Source: Agrostemma githago (lineage: Eukaryota; Streptophyta; Magnoliopsida; Caryophyllales; Caryophyllaceae). From it: DNA of 64,000 nt. Made by a program: the position numbers and the translations under genes. The notes under the pieces were generated by a model. It searched no databases. It was not told the DNA's origin and worked only from the letters and a program-made list of their open reading frames with translations. The stretch covers positions 66,107,562-66,171,561 of the forward strand of contig OY288242.1 in assembly GCA_958450325.1 (NCBI GenBank), in the 5' to 3' direction. Positions within the stretch are counted from its first letter, which is position 1. Each line of letters begins with the position of its first letter. Below, in pieces: positions 47,825 through 60,400 of this stretch.

Positions 47825-49522
47825 TGATAAGTGTAGTTTGTAGTGCCTATTTTGTAGTGTTTTGGTCCCATTTCCTTGCGGAATCGCTCCTTGGGAGCGG
47901 TTCATGGGCTACTTATGCTTCCTCTAGTTCGTTTCAGGTTCCCGAAACCATTCGTGAAGAGTTGGAGTGATTCCGACTCAATCCATACACTTTTCGGAGC
48001 CAACGAAGCGGAGGAACGATCACTCGATGCCTTGGATTCGACCCCGAGACCTTGGGACCCCATTCCGAGCCTCCGAGACCCGATCCCGAGTCCCGAGAAT
48101 CGATGAGAAGTCCATGTGAAGCAAGGAGAGACCAAAAGGATCATATTGGAGGCCTACAAGACTCATCCCCGACGGGTATGCATCTCATCCCGTCCGGGAT
48201 GAAATGCACTTTTGAAGGGGCCACTGACAGGCCATCCCGGTCGGGACCAACCCGTCCCGGTCGGGATGACAGGTCGTCCCGGTCGGGATGATCCCGTCCC
48301 GGTCGGGACCAAGCACCTGTAGCCGCGCCTCTTATTTTCCTCCTTCATTCTTGTACCCCTATAAATACTTCCCTCTTGTATTGTTTATAGATCTTACCTT
48401 ACATTAGACTCTCTTAAGCCTCTCTACAAGTTATAAACCCTAGATTTAGTTCCTCAGATTAGTTTTAATCTCTCTTTAATCCTTAGTTAAACCTAGTTTA
48501 ATCTAGTTGTAATTAGTTCTTGTATTAAGAAGATACTTGAAGATTTCTCCAAGCTTGACAACCTTGGGATTAATTTGGGTTCTTATTTATACAAGATTGC
48601 ATCTTTTTCATCATCCTATTGTTGGTATAATAATCCTTTCTCTTGTTTATTGTTATTTATTCAAGTTTGAATCTTTACTTAGTGTTCTTGTTATTGTTCT
48701 TGTTTTCTTTCATTATGGATGTTTGGATTGTGATGTGGTTTTCTCTTATTGTTGTTAGTTTATCTTTGATTATGAGTGAGTAGATTACTTGTGTGTTAGT
48801 AGGGGGATTAAGGGTAGATTATGGGTGATTAGGGTTTGATTAGGGGTAAAGGGTGAATCTTTGTTGTTAGTCACATACTTGGCACACCATGTGTTTGTTG
48901 AAATGTTTGTTTGAGTTGTAGTGGCCATGCTTCTCATGCTAGTCTTCCTCTACTCATTGTTTGTCTTGTATGTGGTCATGTTGAGGATAGTGTTGAGGAT
49001 AGTCGTAGTCACGAGAGTGCGGACTAGGGTCTAAGTTGCGAGAGCCCGGACTTACCTCGACATCGGTCTAAGTAGTGAGAGCCCGGACCTACCTCGACAT
49101 CGGTTTAAGTTGCGAGAGCCCGAATCGATTCTAGCAATTAGGAGACACCTACACCCTTGACCACCCAAGTCACCCTACTACACTTATGAACCCGACCTAA
49201 CCCACTTCTTTTTCATATTTGATTCAACTCATTAGTTAGTCATCATTTCTTTAGTTCATTGTTTAGTTTGTGTTTAGTTATTTCATTTAGCCTTGTTATA
49301 GTCTAGTTCATTGCTAGTCCAATCCCTTCTTCTCCTCTCATCATAATTTCACCAATTATTAGCTCTTTGTGTTTGTTTGGTAGCATAGTCTCGTTTTAGG
49401 CCGACCTAGTCTAAACCTTGCAACACCGTCTCCGTGGATACGATCCCGACCTACCCTAACTACCGTTAGGTCTAGCCGGTTATTTATTTGGCGGTGAGGA
49501 TCCACGACAAATCCTACTATCA
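47825..49522 (+). repeat. 5' LTR of element E (1698 bp)
   Basis: It runs TGATAAGTGTAG ... CTACTATCA. It contains a cluster of TCCCG-nn-CGGGA dyads (about 48228-48312), then TATAAATA at 48360-48367, and three copies of a GCGAGAGCCCGGA-type repeat at about 49030-49130. Confidence 0.9.
48228..48367 (+). promoter_or_regulatory. LTR promoter of element E with clustered dyads
   Basis: Four TCCCGGTCGGGA dyads in tandem end about 48 bp before TATAAATA. The 3' LTR has a shorter cluster (about 54115-54190) before TATATATA at 54243-54250. The conserved order suggests protein-binding sites in U3; this is inference. Confidence 0.5.
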
Positions 49523-49525
49523 ATT

Positions 49526-49543
49526 TGGTGCCGTTGCCGGGGA
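49526..49543 (+). other. Primer binding site of element E
   Basis: TGGTGCCGTTGCCGGGGA begins 3 nt after the LTR and differs from the tRNA-Asp complement TGGCGCCGTTGCCGGGGA at one base. Confidence 0.85.
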
Positions 49544-49777
49544 CGGTGCTAGTTTAGACTTTGTTTTCCTATTTGCTTGACTTTGTGTTTGTGTTTTTCT
49601 TTTTCTTTTTCTTTTTGTTCCTTTTGCTTCTTGTGTGTGTGAGGTTTATTTCTCTCTTGTCTAGTGCCCAAAAAGCACTAGGCTTCTCACGTTTGCTCTT
49701 AGTCTACAGTTTGTGCTTAGAGGTGGTGACCATCTTCTACTTGCAACTCAGAGCCGCTTTAACGGACGGTTGCTAGA

Positions 49778-51130
49778 TTGAGAAGTCCTCAACCGGGTAT
49801 GAGCTACGATTTTCGAGCGAGCATGGGGTTTGATCTAAACTCCCCACACATGGAAGCCGATATGAGCTACTCCTCTTCTTCTATGAACCAAAGCTATGAC
49901 ATGATGACTCCTAATTACTATCAAGCTCCTTGGGGGGATCAAGACTCTAGTGGGTATGAACTTCAAGGTTATGAAAACGGCTACCAACAAGTGAACGATT
50001 ACCAATCCTACGATCATGGTGACTATTACTTGAGTTATCAATGTGAACCCACCATGTTCAATCAAGATTCACCTTATGGAAGCCAATACCCCCAAAACCC
50101 ACCATATTACCCTCCACCCCAACCACAATATGAACCCCACGACCCACAATACTACCAATCACCTCAACCTCACTACCAACAATATGATGCCCCACCCCTT
50201 GGGTATCATCAAGATTTTCAAGGAGCCCTACAAGACCCCAATGACCACCAATCGTCAAACTTGGAGTTGTATCAATCGATTCTTCAATTTCAAAGGAGCA
50301 CCCAAGAAATGGTCATTCAAATGCAAAAGGATCAAGATGAATTCTTGGCCCAATATCGAAAGGAAACCGAGGCGATTGATGCGCGATTAAATCTTATATC
50401 GGCTAAAACTGTTATGTTTTTAACTCGAACGTCACAACTTGACGAAGGGTGCTCACTTGAGCAAGGGGAGCAACCCAATCGTGAAGCTGCCGATGAAGTC
50501 CCTATGAGGAGCGAGACTTGCTTTGAAGAACCTCAATCATCTACCCAAAAAGAGATGAATGAGGATATGACCCTTAGTGAAAGCAATGTTGGTGAAGAAT
50601 TGGAGGAGGTTAGTGAGTTGGATGGGTTGGTAGAATTTGTGAAGTTTTTGGGTGAAATTGACAAGCCCAAGTTGCCCACGTCCGATAATGTGGATAAGCA
50701 TCAAGAGCCCCTTGTATGTAAACCGAGCAATGGTTTGGAAGAGGTTGAAACCGCCGGTAGAAGTTTCAATCCTCTCCTCCAAGATGAGGTGGGGACAAGC
50801 GATGAAGATGGGGAACCACAACTTGAGGAAAGTGTGGGGGTGTGCAACAAGGAAATGGGGCCAAAGCCGTTTTTTGTGCCTCGTTTCTTGGAAATGAAGC
50901 TTGCTAGTGATTGGAGGCGATGCCTAGGGAGGAAGAGGTCGGTGAAGCTCGTAGGATGGATAGACCCCGAAGACGACATGAATGATGACGTTGGGTCTTG
51001 GGATTCCTACTTCTCGCCTCCACCTTGGAGGCCGTGGAGGTTAGCTAGGCTCGAGCGCTTCTTGGGCCTTCATTATGATGTCGGTAGTGCGTTCGACTTG
51101 CTCCTCCATGCCCTTGAGGGCTATGGTTGA
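49778..51130 (+). CDS. Single 450-aa ORF of element E, unrecognised
   Basis: The frame is open for 450 codons and starts 234 bp after the primer site, the usual place of gag. Residues 30-155 are rich in Tyr, Gln, Pro, Asn and Ser, prion-like in composition. Residues about 161-210 look helical (LELYQSILQFQRSTQEMVIQ). A long acidic region follows (about 220-360). The C-terminus has a basic patch (SDWRRCLGRKRSVKLVGWID) and a Trp/Leu-rich end. No zinc knuckle, protease or RT motif is seen. It may be a structural protein of a non-autonomous element or simply a fast-evolving Gag; I do not recognise the family. Confidence 0.65.
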   Translation: MRSPQPGMSYDFRASMGFDLNSPHMEADMSYSSSSMNQSYDMMTPNYYQAPWGDQDSSGYELQGYENGYQQVNDYQSYDHGDYYLSYQCEPTMFNQDSPYGSQYPQNPPYYPPPQPQYEPHDPQYYQSPQPHYQQYDAPPLGYHQDFQGALQDPNDHQSSNLELYQSILQFQRSTQEMVIQMQKDQDEFLAQYRKETEAIDARLNLISAKTVMFLTRTSQLDEGCSLEQGEQPNREAADEVPMRSETCFEEPQSSTQKEMNEDMTLSESNVGEELEEVSELDGLVEFVKFLGEIDKPKLPTSDNVDKHQEPLVCKPSNGLEEVETAGRSFNPLLQDEVGTSDEDGEPQLEESVGVCNKEMGPKPFFVPRFLEMKLASDWRRCLGRKRSVKLVGWIDPEDDMNDDVGSWDSYFSPPPWRPWRLARLERFLGLHYDVGSAFDLLLHALEGYG

Positions 51131-53650
51131 AGAATGGAGTCCACCATCCTAGGTTTGTCGGAGTTCCTAAAGAACCGTCATGTTGTACATTCCCCTACCT
51201 CTCTTCTCTTGTATTTGTGTGCTTGTATTTGTGTGTTTTGTTTCTTGGATTTGTTTGTTTTTGTGGGATTCTTGTAATTGTTTTGGTATTTTGATGAGCG
51301 ATGTGAGGGAGTGAATTTGATGTGTATTTTGAGTTTATTGTGGTAGGTGAAGTGAAGACAACTCCTTGAAAGGATTGGTTATCGATAGAGCTTGGAATGT
51401 GAGTAAGGGAATCGGTTTTTGGGGTCATGGGAGTAAGGGAAGGGTGTGTCGTCCCGACCGGGATGGGGCCGTCCCGATCGGGATGAGGGTGCCAAAAATC
51501 GAGTCTACTGGAGTGCCATCCCGACCGGGAAGGGAGCTTCCCGACCGGGACGGGTGTGACATCCCGACCGGGACCATCCATCCCGACCGGGATGGTCCCC
51601 TACTCCTCTTTTGGCCTCTTCTATGACAGTTAAGCCCACCCAACCATTTTATACCCCCTCCCAACCTCCCTACCCATCCTTGCTCATGTCATATGACCCT
51701 TACACTTTATTTACATACCCTCACCTCACTTCATCTTCCATCTACTTGACACCGACTTTCACATCAATTTCTACCCCCTCACACCATTACTACCTCAACC
51801 ATGCGGTATTATCGAGAATGAAGAGGAATAGCAATGATGAAGACTAGCTATGTGCTTACATTGATTATTGAGACGATGGAGTGAATAAGTTGCTAACCGA
51901 TCGGTATGGCCACTATCCTTTCTTTTCCGTCTTTTATAGCTTGTTTCCCTTTGCACACCCCCCTTCCCTTATCATTTGTGTCGTGGTGGCCTTCGAGACC
52001 TTGGTTTTGGTTGCTCCCGACTCTCGATAATGTGACTACATCGAGAGTCATTTTCAAAATCCAATTTTTACAAGATTTTCACTTTTTTTTTGTTTTTTTT
52101 TGAGGATTTAGTCGGATTTAGGCGGAATCCGGGCTAGGTGACTTGATTACACCTAGCCCTTCCCTCCCATTTCCTTTTATTTCCTTCTTTTATTTCTTCC
52201 CCCATCCATATCTTTTCTTGTCTCGGCCCATGGTGACTTGACTACACCCCGGCCGGACACCTTCTACCCTTTTCTCCACTTTATTTTTGATTTTTAGCTT
52301 TATTTTCGTAGTTTCTTTTCTTTTTCTTTTGTCTCTCCGCACACTACGATCGAGCATGAGGACATGGCTCGGTTTAAGTGTGGGGGGAGCGATATTCTAG
52401 CATAATTAGCTTTATTTTTGTAGTTTTTCGAAAAATCTTTAAAAACCCTAAAAAAATTGAAATTTTTTCACAAAAATCAAAAAGATTTTCTTTTTGTGTG
52501 TTTTTCTTTTGTGTCATTGTCTCGTATATTTGTTTTGTTGTGTGTTTGCCCCCCTTTTCCTTATAGGTTGCTTAAATCACCGATGGCTTTGGAAAGCTTT
52601 CAAGATGTCCGGTAACATCTTCTATCCCTTTTTCGTTCTTTGTCTCTTGCGGAATTTGGAGGAGATTGTGATGTGGTGTGCTCGGGAGGAGCTTTGTAAA
52701 GTTTGATGTTGGTTGGTTGCTCATTTGGAAGCTAGGGGTGGTGTTTGTGTTATGTATGTGTTCGTTTTGTGTTGTTCTTGTTTTGTTGCTTTAGTTTCTT
52801 TTTCTTTCGTTTTCGTTGAGTCTTTGTTTTGTGTTTTGTTGTGTGTCTTGTGTGTAAAAAGATTTTCGAAAATCCGGTTTAGAGGCTAGTGTGCAAGTGT
52901 TTGCTTTCCCTTTCTAGTAGTATAAACCGAGTCTTGGACTTTAGTCTAGTAGAATGATCCTAAATCAATGATTTCGTTGGTTTCTTACCTAGAGTCCACC
53001 TAGCTTACTAGGGATTTACTACGGGATTTGCATTTTGACCATTTTGACCACCCACGGAGTGAAAAGGCCTTGGTTACCGAGTCTCGTCCCTTAGGTGACC
53101 GTGTCTAGGATCGTTTGATTAGTCCAAGTTCTCCATCTTTTCGTGGGTCTGAAAGGGGATGCGCAACCCCGACATACCCATTACCCTACCTCCTACACAT
53201 ATCCACACAATAATTTGCAACTTGTTGATTTCTCTCTTTCTAAAATGTCAAGAAATGCCAAAAAAAGCCAAATCAAGCCAAAAAGGGCAAAGAAAGGAAA
53301 ATGAAAGAAAATGAAAGAAAGAAAAGATTGAAGAAAAAGAAAAGGCACAAAAGCCAAAAAGAAAATAGAAAAGAAGACAAAGAAATGGCATGGCAAAACA
53401 AAGCAAAAATGCAAAAGAAGAAGAAAATGCCAAAAGAAAATCATCTCACAAAAATAGAAACCTCACACCTCACAAAATAACCCCTTTACCGACTATTACC
53501 GTGAAGAGCCTACCAAAGGACCGAGTCCCTAGGAAGGATGATAGCGGTAATGATCGGTCTTCCCTCATTTTGCAATTATTTCCACCTTTTTACTTGGACT
53601 AGTTAGGCGGTTTTGGCAATGGGACGACCCTCTTGGCTCTTTGCTAAAGG
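51131..53650 (+). other. Element E internal non-coding region
   Basis: A cluster of CCCGACCGGGA dyads at about 51449-51596 resembles the LTR cluster and is followed about 50 bp later by TTTTATACCCC. The polypurine-like TTTAAGTGTGGGGGGAGCGA is at 52373-52392, and a purine-rich AAGAAAA tract at about 53270-53460. No coding region is recognised. The interior ends CTTTGCTAAAGG before the LTR. Confidence 0.6.
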
Positions 53651-53703
53651 TGATAAGTGTAAAATTTTGTAGATTAGTCAAACTTTTCATAACACAAGTC
53701 TGG
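53651..53703 (+). other. Captured 5' flank at the start of the 3' LTR of E
   Basis: Ten LTR bases, TGATAAGTGT, are followed by 43 bp (53661-53703) identical to 47782-47824, the DNA of element D that flanks the 5' LTR, including TSD TCTGG. A full LTR start then follows at 53704. Confidence 0.9.
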
Positions 53704-55340
53704 TGATAAGTGTAGTTTGTAGTGCCTATTTTGTAGTGTTTTGGTCCCATTTCCTTGCGGAATCGCTCCTTGGGAGCGGTTCATGGGCTACTTATGCTTC
53801 CTCTAGTTCGTTTCAGGTTCCCGAAACCATTCGTGAAGAGTTGGAGTGATTCCGACTCAATCCATACACTTTTCGGAGCCAACGAAGCGGAGGAACGATC
53901 ACTCGATGCCTTGGATTCGACCCCGAGACCTTGGGACCCCATTCCGAGCCTCCGAGACCCGATCCCGAGTCCCGAGAATCGATGAGAAGTCCATGTGAAG
54001 CAAGGAGAGACCAAAAGGATCATATTGCAGGCCTACAAGACTCATCCCTGACGGGTATGACCTCAACCCGTCCGGGATGAAGTGCACAAAAGAGGAGCTG
54101 CTGTTTTGAGGCCTTCCCGACCGGGAAGGGGTCCATCCCGACCGGGACCACCTCATCCCAACCGGGAACAACTCATCCCGGACGGGATGGCCCAGTTACA
54201 GGCCCGCGCTTCATTGTTTCATCTCCTTTCCACTTGGAACCCTATATATACCCTTCCTCTTGTAATGTAAGCTTATGTTAGACATTAGACCTTAAAACCT
54301 AGACTACTTTAGGTTAGATTAGATTAGATTAGTGTAGATTAGTCGGTAATTAGTAGTTAATCTTAGTTTAATCTTGTATTAAGAGATCTCTTGAAGAATC
54401 CATTCAATCTTGACAACATTGGTGGATGAATTTGGGTTTTCTTTATATACAAGTGTTCATCTTTTCATCCTTCACTAGTATGGTATAATCCTTTCTTCCT
54501 TTTACTCTTTACCTTGTTTGTTTAATTCAAGTTTCAATCTTTAGTTATTGTTTATTGTTTTGTTCATCATACTTGGTAGTTTCATTATGTATGTTTTGAT
54601 GTTTGTGTTGTTTCCTCTTGTTTATGTTAGAATTAGTTTGATAATGTTAGAGTAGTACTCTTGCTAGGGTTAGTAAAGTGATTTGGGTGTTAATTGGACG
54701 ATTAAGGGATGGTTGGAGATGTTGGTTGAAGATTTGGGTTTCCTCTTGGTTGATGCATATCACATGTTTGTTGAAATGCTTGAATGACATGTAGTTGCAA
54801 ATGCTTGTTTTTCTTGCCTTTCTCTTGTGGGTGATAGTTTGTTTGTGGGTTTGGTTCCCTCACTACGTAGCGAGAGCCCGGTGAGGACGACCCCTAGGTC
54901 GGTCTAAGTAGCGAGAGCCCGGATGCGACCTAGGCCACGATATCACGCTAGTAGCCCCGTTTGTCATGTGTGTCGCCTTGATGGGTTCTAGGTGGAACCT
55001 CTAGGTCGGTCTACGTAGCGAGAGCCCGGACCATACCTAGATTTCCCTACTACTTCCTTCACTCTAGTTCTCCCTTGACCATTCCATTACCCCTTTGACC
55101 CCGACCTAATCCTAGCCCGTTTCCTTATTAGTTTTCTCGCTACCTTAGTCATAGCCTTAGTCTTCTCCCTCCTTATCATTCTAGGTTAGCTTAGTCCGTT
55201 GACCTAGTCAAGTCTTTAGGTCGAACTTGGTCCAAACCCTCTTACCGTCCCCGTGGATTCGACCCGACTTACCCTAGCTACCCACTAGGATCGGTTGGTT
55301 TTTATTTGTTGGCCGGGTTTCACGACAAATCTCACCATCA
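53704..55340 (+). repeat. 3' LTR of element E (1637 bp)
   Basis: The first 322 bp appear identical to the 5' LTR. From 54026 the two LTRs diverge strongly, including different dyad clusters and TATA boxes. It ends CACCATCA before TSD TCTGG. Confidence 0.88.
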
Positions 55341-55345
55341 TCTGG

Positions 55346-57440
55346 GGAAAATAATAAATGGATAATAGAGTCAAAGTCAACGACAAATCGAAACAAAAGT
55401 TTTCAAACCCGATAAAGAAGTCGAAAGGGATTGGCTGAAGAAGAAGAAGAAGCGGCATTCAAGAGAAGCTAAGGGGAGGACGAATTTGAGAGTCAAATAG
55501 AACTCTCAAGGATTGAAGAATTAAATTAACCATCTCAAGATTCCCGGTACGACTCCCACAACCTGGGTCCCTAAATTCCATCAAGTTACGCTAAGTCCAA
55601 TATCGGTACAGGGTGGTCCTACTCAATCTACAGCCTCCAAAATTATCAACTGCCATAGCTTCCAAAATTAAGTCTTACATACTTATATAATATTTCAATT
55701 AGTACGGTAAAAAAATTCCACAAATGATTTACACAAATCTATTAATTAAGATTCCAACGGTTATCAAAATATACTCAAACTTGTAATCACTAAGGCTCAT
55801 AAATTCAAAGCTCATAAGGTCTAAACTCGAGGTATACTTCAAATTTCTCGAGTAAGGAACACTAAATAAAATCCATCATTTCACAATGTCCTGACACGAA
55901 AACTTCAAAATGATCATCAACATATTTTTTTAACATCATCAATAGACAGAGGTTAGTAAAGTACGCCAAACCTTAAACACACTCAGCCTGACATGTAACG
56001 ACGATTACTCACATCTTCAAACACGTCATTGGACTAAGGTTTCAGAGAATTCCATCAAACTTCATATCGTAAAAGCGAAACCACTAAAATATTTGTTAAC
56101 TCAACGAAGCCACAATCTCGTTGGTCTAAGGGTTCTGAACTGTAAATCCATCAAGGTGATTGACCTTAAAGTATTCCTCAAAACAACGCGATAGATTCAA
56201 CCTCTAATTGTGCAAGATGTTTCTCTTCTTCAAGGTTAACGACAATTTATCCAAGTTAGATCACTCAACTCCAAAGTTCATAAGTTACAACCTTAAACCA
56301 AGAGCAACGATCTAATCCTTAAGAAATACGGGTAATCTATGTGAACCAAAATTTCTAACGACATTAATGAAAACCTTCAATAGTACCACAAGGTCCACAA
56401 CACTCAGTCTAACACCTTAAACAATACTCTATGATCCCAAATATTCGCGATGCATCCATTAAATAAGCATTAGGTAAAGAATCCAAAGTAATATTATCAG
56501 TTACCCTTAGTTTGGTTCTAGGTTAGGTACTAGGTATCCATCAAATATGACATACTCTCTTACTACTCCAAAATATATCCAACTCTAAGTACCCCAAAAT
56601 AATCAAGGTAACCTATAACCCAAGGTGTAGTGCCTAAAGTATCATCCTAATTTCATCAAGCAACATTTTGCGATTCCAAAATAATCCTCAAGAATTTCTT
56701 ACTTGCTTAGAAAGTAGGGCAAACTCAAAATCCTCAAACCAGGTAACAAGGGTTTACTAAACCTCAAACATCTATAACACGGGTTCACTAAGACAGAATC
56801 CGGTCTAACCAAAGAATCTCAAGAGAAAGATGGTAGAATAGAAGAATAGAACAAGGATTCACCAAGAGAATGAAGATGAGAATATAAAAGAGAAGAATTA
56901 GGATAAATAGAGGAGGGAAAAAAAGAGTCGATGACCCTATATTACTAAGTTCTTGAACCAGAGGAGAATCTTCGGGCCTCCAGAGTTCACGAGGGGATCC
57001 AAATGGATTACTTCATCTTCTTGTAGAGGAACGAGCACGCAAGTCATAGGTCGCTCCATCTGGATCTACTGCGACATCATGGAACAGGAATCTACTCTTG
57101 ATCATCTTGCCTGTAGCTTAAGTAGACTGAACCAGAGCAAAAAGTCATCATCGACATCTTTCTTGGAGCACCAAGTTGTCCACTCGAGTCAGCAGGCGTT
57201 GAGAGTTCGAAGAAGGTCTTGTCCCGATCTGGAGCAGCATCCTATCAACATCTTGTTCATTGGTCTTCTAACAATAAAAGTAACAAATATTCAACGCTAA
57301 TAATTGAGTTTCAGGAACAGGAAAAACTTAACAAGTAAGTCCTTATTTGTTTCTACCCATTCCTAGTAATAATTTTTTTTTGTTTAAATAATTTACTGGT
57401 ATTTTCCTTAATTTCGAGTGTAAGCGTTGGGAGCAGTGAT
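55346..57440 (-). other. Element D internal region, 5' part
   Basis: On the minus strand it follows the primer site and is AT-rich without a credible ORF. An ORF of 115 codons on the opposite strand (56953-57300) has no domain and lies in the region expected for the leader. This supports a non-coding LARD-like interior. Confidence 0.65.
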
Positions 57441-57452
57441 GCTCTGATACCA
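57441..57452 (-). other. Primer binding site of element D (tRNA-iMet)
   Basis: On the minus strand TGGTATCAGAGC follows the 5' LTR after 2 nt and complements the 3' end of plant initiator tRNA-Met, the usual chromovirus primer. Confidence 0.88.
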
Positions 57453-57454
57453 AC

Positions 57455-60400
57455 TGTAATCCCCTAGAAAATCTAACGCGATAAAGTGGCGGAAACACTG
57501 TAGAGTCGGGATTAAAACACACTATAACTATGTCTTGATAAAATTTAAATGGTAATGTCAAACATTAGACCTTAAATAAAATGGCCAAAATTTAAAACAA
57601 TCCACAAAAGGGGTTTGAACAATCCATAAGACATAATTATTAAAATAAATAAGCAGGATCCACACTGCTCGCTAGCCTACACCCGGAACATGTATACCAG
57701 CCATGTTAAAACATAACAGCCACAATCAGTGGGGAGCAACGTCAACGTTCTCCCAGCCGTAAAACTGGATTTTAAAAACTGTAATTACTACTATAGAAAA
57801 AAATTAGTAAAAATGCAAACAGTAAAACATTATAATGAAAATAAGATTTCAGTGAAAAGCTTCAAGTATCGAAATAATATAATAAAAATGAGTTTTCCGG
57901 AGAAAACATAAAACATTTGCCAACCTGCAAATCAAATTATATCGATAATAACAAAAATATTCAGAATGGCGTTATGGATTGGATTAATGCAGAATTTAGA
58001 CTTTTACTAAGACAATACTAAACTAGCTTCGAGAACTTAGTCAAAACAAATCAGACTTTGGTCTCTAACTAGGCAACTCAACCATAACAGGACTGCGTGC
58101 AGCGAGGTCCTAGTTTAAGTAGTGCACACCCCTCCTGGATACAAACCATATCCAGTTCAACCCGACGCGACTTACACGATGCGATATCTAAGTTTAAGGT
58201 AAACATACACTCTCCTGAACACAAACCATGCTCAGTTCAACAACCAATGTGCCCCACAAAGACACACCAGCCTTACAGTTGATGGCAAAAACGTACATCC
58301 CAGAATATATTACTCTAAACCCACACTTTTCCTTATTCCATAACTCCAAAACAATCCATTACCGATATTTAAAAGATGTATTCAATATAAACAATAAGAG
58401 AACAAAAGGAAAAGGAATCACTTTCCAAAAGAGAAACTTTCTATTTTAGGAAACTTCTATTTTTAGAAACTTACTAAAAATAGCATCATATCAAAATAGC
58501 AAAATATTACTCCCTCCGTCCCTAAAAGATTGTCCCGTTTCCCTATTATATGTGAGGAGTATTTTAATGAAATGTGACAATCTTAGTGGGACGGAGGTAG
58601 TAGTTTATACTAATACAACATTTTTAGTAAACGATAAAGATTTATAAAACTAATACTTTCGGCCTTAATGATATTAATTGATAAAGTGAGAACATTTAGG
58701 TTTATGAAATTATTGAACCATCATACGAGTGTTTATAAAATGATTAAAACTGTCTTAAGCATTTTATTACTACTAATTAGGGTGTTTCCAAAATTTATAA
58801 AATTAAAATTCCATAATTATTAATAGTTTCGACAATACGAACATAAATAGGATTTTACGGCAAATGTCAAATTAAATCTTTTAACGGCTTTTATTTAATT
58901 AAACCATCGAATATATTTAGAATATGTTAAGGGATGATTTAACTCTTAAAGTTTCAGATTTAAATACTTTCAAAATGGCCGGAAAAATAATTCTTTTAGG
59001 CAAGACGAAGCATTTTGACGATAAATCACAATTTGTTCGAAAATAAATACTTATTAATTAAAGACTTTAATAAATAGTACAAAAATTACGTAAAATAGTT
59101 AAAATATATTTATGGACATTCTGTTCAGAAAAGAAAATTTTTCAGAATCCTAAAACTCGGTTTTTAATGCATTTTCTCGTTAATCTTCGAATCTCGACAA
59201 TAACGATTAATAAAAATAGTAATTACAAAACGATCTAAGTATTAATATCCAAAAATTATTATTAAACCTAAAAATCATGATTTTCCAGAATACAATTTTT
59301 TTCAGATTTTTCCAAGATTCCAGATTCAGCAAATTCCAACAAAACCGTCATTTAAATCCGTTTTCACAATTAACGATTTTATTAATAAACTTATCGTTCC
59401 TAACATTTTATTAAAGCACTAAAAATCATAAAAATACATTTTATTATGAAATCATCAGAATCATAGTTTCTCCAGATTTAAACCAAAGACCAGAATTCGA
59501 GAATTTAAACGACAAACACGGTTTTAACGATAAACAATGATTTAAAGTGATTAATTAATTCATCCACTTAACAATTCCGAAAAATTATGAAAAAAATCAG
59601 AAAAGTCTATGTCATCAGAAAGTTTCACCACGACAAAAATCTGATTAAAATAAAATGTTTAGATACTCTAAAAATCGGCTTTTAATCGTTTTTGTCCGTA
59701 AACGGTAATAATTCAATAATCGATAACTAAAATATCAAAAAAATACTAAATAATTAAAAATCATCAAAAACATCATTTTTTACAGAATATAAACATATAT
59801 TACATGTTTAGGCCGAATATTATGATTTTACAAATTAATATGACGATTTAATCGTTAATCTCGTAAAAGTGATAAAAATACCGAAACATGCAAATTTTCA
59901 ACTTTTAAAAATTTTCCAGATTTTATGACATAAATATATTGTCAAAAATAAAATTATAATTGTATACATGCAATTACACAAATAAAATCAAGTAATACTG
60001 AGTAACATCGACGTTACCTCAAGTCCAAATCGGAAACGATAATATACTTGTCGGCCTCGGGATCGTCTACAAATCCTTAATACACGAAAATCATGGCAGA
60101 AAAATACCATGAGAAAAACTAAGAAAATCAAGGTAAATAATGATCGAAAACGACGTCGATAATTACCTTAACGAAGAATCGAAAAAAGGACAAATTTGAC
60201 GATGAATTTGAGACGATTAAGGCTCGAATTGAAGCAAAAATATTCCTAGAGAGGGAGGGAGAGTCACGGCCAGAATGGAGGAGCAAGAAGACCTTTTTTT
60301 TTCTTATGATAAAAGTGAATAAAAGATGTAAGAAAATGGATGGTTTTGACAAAAATGAATGGCATTAAAATGTAGATGAAAACTAGGTGAAATTGGCCAC

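Larger units (their letters stand above)
47825..55340 (+). mobile_element. Element E, non-autonomous Athila-like LTR retrotransposon
   Basis: The 5' LTR is 47825-49522 and the 3' LTR 53704-55340. The TSD is TCTGG at 47820-47824 and 55341-55345. The primer site matches tRNA-Asp as in Athila. One 450-aa ORF is present and no pol. A TTTAAGTGTGGGGGGAGCGA tract at 52373-52392 and an A-rich purine region at about 53270-53460 are also reminiscent of Athila-type 3' regions. It is inserted in the internal region of D. The start of its 3' LTR carries a captured piece of 5' flanking DNA. Confidence 0.85.

Noticed and set aside
47876..48106. 76-aa ORF identical at 53755-53985
   Set aside because: It lies in the converted identical tract of the E LTRs; identity reflects gene conversion, not coding constraint.
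49526..49543. tRNA gene
   Set aside because: This site, and those at 21527, 27961 and 57441, are primer binding sites complementary to tRNA 3' ends only; no cloverleaf was seen.
56953..57300. 115-aa ORF on the plus strand
   Set aside because: It is antisense to the D leader region, with no recognisable domain, in a non-coding LARD-like interior.
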